A stretch of DNA of 42,765 bases, taken from Caldilineaceae bacterium (GTDB lineage Bacteria > Chloroflexota > Anaerolineae > Caldilineales > Caldilineaceae). Every line of letters starts with the position of its first letter. Position 1 is the stretch's first letter. Shown in pieces: positions 36,625 to 42,765 of this stretch. The notes beneath the pieces were generated by a model, which made no database searches, was not told the DNA's origin, and saw only the letters and a program-made list of their open reading frames with translations. The position numbers and the translations under genes are program-made. The stretch is from the NCBI GenBank assembly GCA_011523365.1, contig WTGY01000059.1:1-42765 (forward strand), written 5' to 3'.

Positions 36625-37437
36625 TTGCGCCACGACAAGAAAATCCCGAACGCGCCGGAGACCGAATCCGAGAATTCGGCCGTGAGTGACCGCGTCGCGT
36701 CTCTTGCGTCTGAGAGTGACCTATCGTCTGTGAAACATCTGCCGTCCCGGCCAACGATGGAACGGGTACATGAAACGCCAATCCGCGGCGCCAATGGCAT
36801 GGCGGCTGCGGTCCCAACCGGCGGCGTCATGTCGGAAGGCGACGGGCATGTTTCGCCAGATGAAGAGCGGCGCGACGATGACGATCCTGGCCTGAAGTCT
36901 CTGCTGCGGGAGACGCTGGAGACTGTCGTTCTTGCGATCCTCATTTTCCTTGTGATCCGCAGCCTTGTGCAGAACTACCGGATCGAAGGCCAGTCGATGG
37001 AGCCGAACTTCCAACACGGCCAGTATCTGCTTGTAAACAAGCTGGCCTACCGATTGGGGGAGTACCGGCGGGGAGACGTCATAGTGTTTCATTACCCCAA
37101 CAACCCATCACAGGACTACATAAAGCGGGTTATCGGGTTGCCGGGTGACACGGTTGAGTTTCGAGACGGCGTCCTCCTGGTCAATGGCGCGACAGTAGAA
37201 GAGCCGTACGATCAGGTTCCGATTGCAAGGAACATTGCGGCGCAGACCGTTGCACCAGGATTCCTATATGTGCTAGGTGACAACCGCCCGGCGTCGTCTG
37301 ATACGCGCACGTGGGGCCAGCTGTCGCAGGAGTTTGTCATCGGCAAAGCGTGGTTAGCCATTTGGCCGGTTGACAGAGCTGGTTTGGTTGAGCACCCGGC
37401 CATTGAACTAGAGCCGGCATTGGAAGTAGCACCATAG
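36625..37437 (+). CDS. lepB: Signal peptidase I
   Basis: The membrane serine peptidase that removes signal peptides from exported proteins. With the longest frame (TTG 36625, 270 aa), one transmembrane helix lies at about 98-114. The nucleophile is S124 in EGQSMEPN, the general base is K167 in YIKRVIGLPGD, and the GDNRPASSDTR box is present. A hydrophilic, acidic cytoplasmic extension of ~90 residues precedes the helix. The true start is uncertain: TTG 36625, GTG 36682, ATG 36757 and ATG 36829 all keep the catalytic part, and none has an ideal ribosome site. It would process the signal peptide of the PDZ protein, while the M16 lipoprotein needs signal peptidase II. Confidence 0.92.
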   Translation: MRHDKKIPNAPETESENSAVSDRVASLASESDLSSVKHLPSRPTMERVHETPIRGANGMAAAVPTGGVMSEGDGHVSPDEERRDDDDPGLKSLLRETLETVVLAILIFLVIRSLVQNYRIEGQSMEPNFQHGQYLLVNKLAYRLGEYRRGDVIVFHYPNNPSQDYIKRVIGLPGDTVEFRDGVLLVNGATVEEPYDQVPIARNIAAQTVAPGFLYVLGDNRPASSDTRTWGQLSQEFVIGKAWLAIWPVDRAGLVEHPAIELEPALEVAP

Positions 37438-37571
37438 CTATTTCTGTATTTGGCTGAATAACGTAGATCAGCTTCGTATTGCGCGGCGATGCCCGGTTGG
37501 TCAGGTGGAGAAACAGTACTGCTAGGGCAGCAGAAGACAGGAAGATCTGAGGACGAACCGGGAGAAATCGC

Positions 37572-37850
37572 ATGACAAACGTCAGGGTAAGAGATTTCCT
37601 AATTCTAATCGGTCATACATGGATGTGCCTGGATTGCCGGAGCAAGCTTCTGGAAAATCCTGAAGCGACTCTCATCGGCCACAAGTTGAGCGAATTTGAA
37701 CGAGAGTGTTTGTTGAATCTGACCGATAGCTCCTTTCGCACGATGATGGATCTTGAGGCAGCAACCGGACTCACTGCTGAGGAAGTTTCGCTCGCAATCG
37801 ATCATCCACGTTCCCGTCTGCGTCATCTGGGAACTCGCGTGCGAGGGTAA
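37572..37850 (+). CDS. Small protein resembling RiPP leader peptides (Franean1_4349/Nif11-like pattern)
   Basis: A 92-aa protein with GGGAG 7 nt before ATG 37572, so probably a real gene. The pattern LIGHTWMCLDCRSKLLENPE, then LSEFERECLLNLTDSSF, and a helical LEAATGLTAEEV segment resembles the helical leader class of putative RiPP precursors. That class typically reads D-x-x-FR-x-x-LL-x-x-PE, then L-T-x-x-E-x-x-x-L and S-F. A plain helical regulator of the LigA-like fold is the alternative. There is no obvious core peptide; the C end is short and basic (HPRSRLRHLGTRVRG). No maturase, protease or exporter gene lies within the window, so the RiPP idea rests on sequence feel alone. Two cysteines (C19, C22) form CLDC. 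Confidence 0.6.
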   Translation: MTNVRVRDFLILIGHTWMCLDCRSKLLENPEATLIGHKLSEFERECLLNLTDSSFRTMMDLEAATGLTAEEVSLAIDHPRSRLRHLGTRVRG

Positions 37851-37896
37851 GAGCGAAACGGAGACAGGCGCGCGGCTTTCGGTGAATTAGCAACCC

Positions 37897-38307
37897 GTGG
37901 ACATTCCAGCGCTGTTCGACCGATACGAGTGGGGATTCGAGACGGTCGAGGCCGGTATCTGGCGCAGCACGTTTGCAGACGAACAGGACGAGGAGTTTGA
38001 CCTCTATGTGGCCGCGGGAGAGGAATGGGTGCACTTTGCCGTCACCCCTCTCACTCCGGTTCCTGCGCCAGAGTGCAGAGAGAAGCTGTCTGCTTTGTTG
38101 CTGAGCCTGAATCAGTCGGTACGCCTGGTCCGGTTCGCCACGGACAGCGACGGCGACGTATCTCTTCTTGCCGACTTGCCCAAAGCAGATCTTTCCTTCA
38201 CCCTCTTTGCGGCGACGATGGATGCCCTGATCCACTATACAAGGGAACTGGCCGCCCCACTCGGCAGGACCGCGACCGAACCCCGCTTTGAAATGTCGTT
38301 CCCCTAG
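37897..38307 (+). CDS. YbjN/type III chaperone-like domain protein
   Basis: A 136-aa acidic soluble protein. Its beta-rich opening (FETVEAGIWRSTFADEQDEE, DLYVAAGEEWVHFAVTPL) and the following helices (SALLLSLNQSVRLVRFATD, then DLSFTLFAATMDALIHYTREL) match the general look of the YbjN/CesT-like fold, a small chaperone-type domain. Assignment is by pattern only. The start is GTG 37897 with a weak site. It begins 47 nt after the small RiPP-leader-like gene and ends 31 nt before the FAM151-like gene, so the three may be one transcript behind lepB. Confidence 0.6.
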   Translation: MDIPALFDRYEWGFETVEAGIWRSTFADEQDEEFDLYVAAGEEWVHFAVTPLTPVPAPECREKLSALLLSLNQSVRLVRFATDSDGDVSLLADLPKADLSFTLFAATMDALIHYTRELAAPLGRTATEPRFEMSFP

Positions 38308-38338
38308 CCCAAGAGCTCACCCGAAAATGGAGACCATA

Positions 38339-39088
38339 ATGGCCTATGCGCTGGCAGCTCGGTGGCTGCCGATACTGGAGGCACTGGGCGTCAGACGACC
38401 GGGAGACGTTGGCTGGATTCACGGCGCCAATGGATCGCAGGCTCTGTTGGGTGCGCTGTCCGATCCGAAGGTACAGTTCATTGAAGGGGATATCTCCCTA
38501 GTTGGCGGTGAGATCATCATGGCGCATCCGCCGGTAGTGGAGAGCGATCTGCGCTTTGAGAGGTGGCTGGACCTGATTGTTGCCGCGGGGAAGGGCGCGA
38601 AACTTGACTTCAAGTCGCCGGAAGCGGTTGTCCCCTGTCTTACCTACGCAGAGGAGAAGGCTGCCGGCAAGATAACTCTATGCGCCAATGCCGATATCTT
38701 AGCCGGCCCAGGGGGAGACGAGGCACTGTTCAGACCAGACGAATTTGTAAGCCTATGCACGAGTCTCTTGCCCCAGGCCTTCCTTTCGCTCGGCTGGACT
38801 GTGGAAGAAGGCGATCCAGGCTATACGGGGGCGATGCTCGACGAGATGCTTGAGTTTCTGGCGGACGTCGATGCGGAGGTCACTTTATGTTTTTTTGCCG
38901 GTTACCTGCGGGAAGCCTGGCCGAGAGTGGCGGAAATTCTGGAGGAAACCGATTACACTCTCACCGTCTGGGGCAGGATCAACGACAGGTCGCTTGCGTC
39001 GTGGATTCGGGACAACACTCCTCCCGAGCGTTGCTTCTATGACATGCAGTGGAGGGACGGTACACAGATTCACCTGGCCGATTTCTGA
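38339..39088 (+). CDS. FAM151/menorin (DUF2181) domain protein
   Basis: A 249-aa protein with the landmarks of the FAM151 family, known mainly from animals (FAM151A/B, C. elegans menorin). These are WIHGANGS (H29, N31) near the N terminus, FIEGDIS (E49, D51), MAHPP (61-65) and KLDFK (88-92), laid out like the phosphodiesterase-type TIM barrel with His and acidic metal ligands. Later segments include TLCFFAGY and WGRIND. The animal proteins' activity is not settled, and the bacterial ones are uncharacterised to my knowledge. ATG 38339 has GGAG 6 nt upstream and is preferred over ATG 38327. There is no signal peptide, unlike the secreted animal forms. Confidence 0.75.
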   Translation: MAYALAARWLPILEALGVRRPGDVGWIHGANGSQALLGALSDPKVQFIEGDISLVGGEIIMAHPPVVESDLRFERWLDLIVAAGKGAKLDFKSPEAVVPCLTYAEEKAAGKITLCANADILAGPGGDEALFRPDEFVSLCTSLLPQAFLSLGWTVEEGDPGYTGAMLDEMLEFLADVDAEVTLCFFAGYLREAWPRVAEILEETDYTLTVWGRINDRSLASWIRDNTPPERCFYDMQWRDGTQIHLADF

Positions 39089-39126
39089 GCCTTCCCACAT
39101 GGACTGCGTATGCGGGGGTGCCAGCT

Positions 39127-40755
39127 TCAGCCCCTGAGAGGCCATGGTAGCACGCCGACGCGTTCGGCCCAGTCGCGATACATGCCTGCGAACTCCTCTA
39201 CCTTGGGCCGATTTCTGTCGCTCAGATCGTTGAGTTCGGTCCGGTCCTCCTGCATGTCGTAAAGCTCCCAATTGTCCCCGTATTTGCTGACCAGCTTCCA
39301 CTGCCCCAAGCGGACGGCTCGGTTTCCTTCGTGTTCCCAGAAGATGTGGCTTTGCCGGCTCCATTTGCCGCCTCTCAGCAACGGCAGGAAGCTCTCCCCT
39401 TCCAGGGTCTGTAGCGGCTGCCCGTTGTACTCGGCAGGGTGGGGAATGCCGGCGGCGTCAAGGAAAGTCGGCAGAATATCGATGATATGACAGGCCTCGT
39501 GCACGATCTGATCGGGTTGAATTGCCGAGGGCCAGGAGGCGATGAGGGGCGTGGAGATGCCGCCCTCGTGAACCCAATGCTTATAGAGGCGGAATGGGGC
39601 ATTGGAAGCGTTGGCCCACGGGAGATCGTAGCTCATAAATGTATGGGGACCTCCGGGACGAATGCCTGGGTCGTTGCCTACACGCATCGGTCTGCCATCG
39701 GGTGTCCAATCGCTGTAACGGTCGACCCAGCCGTTTTCGGCGAGGAATTCAGCGCAGCCGCCGTTATCGGACAGGAAGAGGACGAGCGTGTTGTCGTCGA
39801 GTTGCGAATTCCTTAACGCGTCCAGGATTCGTCCGACTCCCTGATCCATGCGGTCTATCTGCGCGGCGTAGACTGCCATGCGCATGTCTTCCCAGTCGCG
39901 ATTGCGGGCGTCCTCCCAAGGGGGCGCGGATTCGTCGCGGGGCGAGATATTCCAGCGGCTGTCCAGCAGCCCCAACCCTTTGAGCTCCTCGTGCCGCGCG
40001 GTGCGCAGCGCGTCCCATCCTCCTTTGCGATAGATTCCTTCGTACTTGGCGATATCTTCCGGCAATGCGTGGAGAGGCCAGTGGGGGGCGGTGTAGGCCA
40101 CGTAGAGGAAGAAGGGATCGTCGGTCTGGGAGGCCTCTTCGATCATCTTGGCGGCCTGCTCGCTGATGGCATCAGTGTAATAGTAGGTGTCGGATACGGC
40201 GCGATGGTCTTCCTTTTTTGTTCTCAGACTCTCGTCCTCCTCTCCGGCCGAGACCAAGGAATCGTCTTCCATCAATGAATATGGCGAAAAGAAGCTGCCG
40301 GCTCCGTCCAGGGTGCCGTAGTAACGGTCGAATCCTCTTTGACGAGGTGTCGGATGCCCCTCTTCGCCAGGCCGCCAGGTTTGGGGCCGGGTAGGCTCGT
40401 AGGCGCCGCCGACGTGCCACTTTCCGGACATGAAAGTGCGGTAGCCGCCAGTTTTGAGCGCTTCTGCGATGGTAACAACATCTTCACGCAGGTATCCCTG
40501 GTATGCGGGCGAACCGGAGTTCTCCATCATGTGGCCGATGCCGGCCTGATGTGGATAGGCGCCGGTGAGCATGCAGGCGCGGGTCGGGCAGCAACGGGCA
40601 TAGTTATACATTTGGGAGAACCGCATCCCGCCGCGGGCCAGACTGTCCAGATTAGGTGTCCGAATCTCCGAACCATAACAGCCTATATCGGAGAAGCCCA
40701 TGTCGTCCACGAGAATGAGGACAAAGTTCGGGCGCGTCGTGGTGGCATCAGTCAT
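39127..40755 (-). CDS. Type I sulfatase (arylsulfatase family), cytoplasmic
   Basis: A 542-aa formylglycine-dependent sulfatase that hydrolyses sulfate esters. The modification motif CxPxR reads CCPTR (C55-R59) within ARCCPTRACMLTG, giving C55 as the formylglycine site. Metal ligands are in LVDDMG (D17, D18) and in LFLSDNGG, and the second signature GKWHVG is near 111. ATG 40755 was chosen because GGAG lies 6 nt before it; ATG 40767 opens the frame. No signal peptide is seen, which is unusual for enzymes of this class that act on external polysaccharides. No formylglycine-generating enzyme lies in the window. It lies 100 bp after the aminotransferase on the same strand. Confidence 0.92.
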   Translation of the reverse strand: MTDATTTRPNFVLILVDDMGFSDIGCYGSEIRTPNLDSLARGGMRFSQMYNYARCCPTRACMLTGAYPHQAGIGHMMENSGSPAYQGYLREDVVTIAEALKTGGYRTFMSGKWHVGGAYEPTRPQTWRPGEEGHPTPRQRGFDRYYGTLDGAGSFFSPYSLMEDDSLVSAGEEDESLRTKKEDHRAVSDTYYYTDAISEQAAKMIEEASQTDDPFFLYVAYTAPHWPLHALPEDIAKYEGIYRKGGWDALRTARHEELKGLGLLDSRWNISPRDESAPPWEDARNRDWEDMRMAVYAAQIDRMDQGVGRILDALRNSQLDDNTLVLFLSDNGGCAEFLAENGWVDRYSDWTPDGRPMRVGNDPGIRPGGPHTFMSYDLPWANASNAPFRLYKHWVHEGGISTPLIASWPSAIQPDQIVHEACHIIDILPTFLDAAGIPHPAEYNGQPLQTLEGESFLPLLRGGKWSRQSHIFWEHEGNRAVRLGQWKLVSKYGDNWELYDMQEDRTELNDLSDRNRPKVEEFAGMYRDWAERVGVLPWPLRG

Positions 40756-40867
40756 CTGAATCTCCATGTAGCGGGATTGTTTTGGGAAGGAAACCGAGTA
40801 AACGGCGCGATTTGCAGGCCTGGACTTCGCGCCGGGTCGATACGGTCACCGTTCAGGAATTACTGGC

Positions 40868-42253
40868 TCAGTCCAGAGCCAGGTGAGGCGTTTGCTCTTG
40901 CACGTAGGGCTTGACGACCTCGAGGCTCCGGCTCATCACGTCGACGGCTACATCGATTTCTTTATCCGCCATCGGGGTGGAGATGGCGTACTGACACCTG
41001 GGCGCGCTAAAGATACCGCGATTCATCATCTCCAGATGCAGCAGTTTGGGCAGGTCGAGGGCCTTTTCCTGGGCGGCTACGGCATCGCGTGCGTTGGTTA
41101 GCTTTTCGCGGCTCCAGAGGATGCGGATGATGGAGCCTGAGCCGACGGCACGGATTCCCACACCGGCGGTTTGAAATGCGGAGTTTAGTCCATTTCTCAG
41201 CCGCTGGCCCAACTCGTTGATTCTCTCCACCTGTTCTGCTCCGAATTCCTTCATAGTTGCCAGGCCTGCGGCCATCGTAATGTTGTTGCCGTTGAAGGTG
41301 CCGTTGTGCGGGATTGTCATGGGGTGAGTCGGGGCGAAGGGAGCCATGATCTCTTTGCGCCCGCCGAACGCGGCAAGAGGGAGGCCGCCGCCGATAAACT
41401 TGGCGACCGAGGTGAGGTCAGGCGTCACCCCGATCGCGGCCTGAAAGCCGCCGACATCCTGGCGAAAGGTCATGATTTCGTCAAAGATCAGGAGCACGTC
41501 AAATTCGTCAGCCAGCCGTCTGACTCCTTGAAGGTACCCTTTTTCGGGTTCTATGCCGCCACCTGCCCCGAGAGCGGGTTCCAGAATGATGGCGGCGATT
41601 TCGTCGCTGCGGGCCTGCAGAAAGTCACGTATTGCATCGAGGTCATTGAAGGGTGCCACCAGCATTCCTTCCAGGGCTGCTTCCGGGACGCCTCGGCTGG
41701 AGAGCCGAGGACGGGGGCGCCCTTCTTCGCTGGAGTCTGGCTGAATGTTTACCTGCACGTAGTCGTGGGAGCCGTGATACCCTCCGTCCATCTTGATGAT
41801 GATGTCTTTGCCGGTGAAGGCCCTTGCCGCGCGCATCGCCAGGAGGGTCGCCTCCGTACCGGAGTTGCAGTAGCGAACGCTGTCAAAGCTGGGGACGCGG
41901 CTGCAAAGCATCTCGGCGTGTTCGACAGTTACTTCAGCGGCGGAACCGAGAACGGTGCCGCGGGCTGCCTGTTCCTGGATGGCGCTGACGGTGGGCGGAT
42001 GGGCGTGACCGTGGATCAGGGAGGTGTAGTTGTTGAGAAAGTCGATGTACTGGTTTTCGTCATAGTCGTAGAGGAAGCAGCCTTCCCCGCGCGTCATATA
42101 GGCAGGATAGGGCGTGTAGAAGGAGGCCGCCCTGGTATCGCCGCCCGGCATAGACTCTGCGGCGCGCGTGTTCCACTCGCCGGATCCAGACGTGCGCTGG
42201 CGAAAGGTCTCGATGATCAGTTTGGCGGCGTCCTGGCTTGGTTTGGTGTTCAC
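40868..42253 (-). CDS. Class III PLP aminotransferase, glutamate-1-semialdehyde aminomutase-like
   Basis: A 461-aa fold-type I PLP enzyme. The cofactor lysine is K285 in SVAKFIGGGLPLAAFGG, the ring-binding aspartate is in LLIFDEIMTFR, phosphate-binding SGTEAT is present, and GYHGSHDYV resembles GSA aminomutases. Real HemL proteins belong to a heme operon, and no hem genes are near. The divergent GTFNGNNITMAAGLATM stretch and the N-terminal extension fit the broad group called aspartate aminotransferase family protein, acting on an unknown amino or keto substrate. The start is GTG 42253 with GGAGG 7 nt upstream. It is followed 112 nt later by the sulfatase start (40755), so the two may be cotranscribed. 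Confidence 0.87.
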   Translation of the reverse strand: MNTKPSQDAAKLIIETFRQRTSGSGEWNTRAAESMPGGDTRAASFYTPYPAYMTRGEGCFLYDYDENQYIDFLNNYTSLIHGHAHPPTVSAIQEQAARGTVLGSAAEVTVEHAEMLCSRVPSFDSVRYCNSGTEATLLAMRAARAFTGKDIIIKMDGGYHGSHDYVQVNIQPDSSEEGRPRPRLSSRGVPEAALEGMLVAPFNDLDAIRDFLQARSDEIAAIILEPALGAGGGIEPEKGYLQGVRRLADEFDVLLIFDEIMTFRQDVGGFQAAIGVTPDLTSVAKFIGGGLPLAAFGGRKEIMAPFAPTHPMTIPHNGTFNGNNITMAAGLATMKEFGAEQVERINELGQRLRNGLNSAFQTAGVGIRAVGSGSIIRILWSREKLTNARDAVAAQEKALDLPKLLHLEMMNRGIFSAPRCQYAISTPMADKEIDVAVDVMSRSLEVVKPYVQEQTPHLALD

Positions 42254-42419
42254 GGCGGACCTCCATGGTGGCCTTTCATCGGCGCTGATAGTCCACTACG
42301 GCGAAATTGGCAGGTTGGCAATGTCTGCCGTTTCTTTCGAGAGAGGACGAGGTGTGATCAGGGTACAGGACGGGCAAGCAATAGGTAAGGATTCGAAGAT
42401 TCACTCTTTCACTCGTGGG

Positions 42420-42448
42420 ATTGTAGCATACAGCTTTTGTGGCAACAA
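42420..42448 (-). promoter_or_regulatory. Candidate promoter for the aminotransferase-sulfatase unit
   Basis: On the minus strand TTGTTG (42443-42448), a 17-bp spacer and TACAAT (42420-42425), preceded by TGC as an extended -10. The leader is about 160 nt. The rest of the gap 42254-42765 holds only the composite repeat. Confidence 0.45.
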
Positions 42449-42461
42449 CGGACTCATCTGC

Positions 42462-42765
42462 GGGTGCATCCCAGATTTGGGGTGTGAACAGTCTGGCGAG
42501 GAATCACTGCCAGCGGTGGCTGGAGTTGCCTACCGTCTTTGGGCGAAACACAGTGCAGGCGCCAGGCCTGGCCGTGCGGTGGAATCCGTCAGTTGGAGAG
42601 GGTGCGAGGGCAGGCTCAGTTCCGGCACGTACGGGGATCTGATGCGATTGGCGGGACGCGGTTTGGCCAGACACCTTCGATTAGGCACCCATCACCAATA
42701 TCGACACCCAGTCGACCAGGCATGTTGTAGGAGAGGGGGCGTTGCGGGGGCGGAGCCCCCGCACA
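42462..42765 (+). repeat. Composite dispersed element, copy B (cut by window end)
   Basis: The same order of blocks as copy A: the CATCCC/GGGGTG hairpin at the left, an agtctggcg block, gcagtgcagg, ccaggcctggcc, tccgtcagttgg, gtgcgagggcagg, the ggccagacaccttcgatt block and catgttgtagga. The three-way-junction repeat then starts. The window ends inside hairpin 1. Confidence 0.8.
42731..42765 (+). repeat. Three-way-junction repeat, copy 4 (3' truncated by window end)
   Basis: The left half of the junction repeat, ending at agcccccgcaca. The same 12 bases open the window at position 1, so the two ends overlap within the repeat. Confidence 0.85.

Noticed and set aside
40868..42253. hemL (glutamate-1-semialdehyde aminomutase) of heme synthesis
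   Set aside because: It is only family-level similar, is in a non-heme context next to a sulfatase, and has a divergent C-terminal half. A specific symbol is not justified.
41306..42388. 360-codon plus-strand frame
   Set aside because: It is antisense to the aminotransferase and has no recognisable domain.

Overview
The window looks like a contig from an uncultivated, heterotrophic, GC-rich member of the Chloroflexota. The placement is inferred from gene content: paralogous enolase-superfamily and TPP-dependent enzymes, a COG3618 lactonase, a MoxR/DUF58/DUF4129 operon, a one-component siroheme reductase, a Trm112-like protein without cysteines, and many short dispersed repeats. The exact lineage (SAR202-like or Caldilinea/Anaerolinea-like) cannot be fixed without trees. 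No rRNA, tRNA, CRISPR array, transposase or prophage was seen. Both ends of the window lie inside the same repeat and share 12 identical bases, so the contig probably broke at that repeat.

Region 1 (1-8260) is catabolic. mtnP overlaps a TPP-dependent decarboxylase/synthase-like gene. Then come a rhamnonate-dehydratase-like enolase (minus strand), a DapA-family aldolase, a second enolase-superfamily dehydratase, a COG3618 lactonase and a D-2-hydroxyacid dehydrogenase. Lactonase, dehydratase, aldolase and dehydrogenase together fit a non-phosphorylated acid-sugar pathway of the rhamnonate/fuconate type. Region 2 (8500-16060) is a MoxR ATPase, DUF58 and DUF4129 operon behind a good promoter, then a second TPP enzyme and a CCA-adding-type nucleotidyltransferase with an HD domain.

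Region 3 (16110-20400, minus) is a sulfur or nitrogen assimilation operon. A strong promoter and long leader precede a ferredoxin-type nitrite/sulfite reductase with an extra helical tail, a conserved-looking hypothetical protein and a TrpD2/YbiB-type transferase. Region 4 (20400-25850) holds a large non-coding stretch, a secreted M16 lipoprotein peptidase, a pair of small unknown genes with their own promoter, and a membrane-anchored Trm112-like protein. Region 5 (25960-30330, minus) is a response regulator and a histidine kinase separated by a secreted triple-PDZ protein, with palindromes and long hairpins in the gaps.

Region 6 (30280-38310, plus) carries housekeeping genes: rplI with an acidic tail, gyrA, an AlbA_2/GHKL-ATPase regulator directly behind gyrA, and signal peptidase I. 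These are followed by a small RiPP-leader-like protein and a YbjN-like protein. Region 7 (38340-42765) is a bacterial FAM151/menorin-domain protein, a sulfatase without signal peptide and a class III aminotransferase (the last two on minus).

The most unusual material is non-coding. A repeat predicted to fold as a three-way junction occurs four times in one orientation. In two places it forms the right end of a larger, roughly 300-330 bp element with no conserved reading frame. Other items to check are the reductase/unknown/TrpD2 operon, the PDZ-interrupted two-component locus, the RiPP-leader-like gene and the small two-gene unit at 24.5-25.0 kb.
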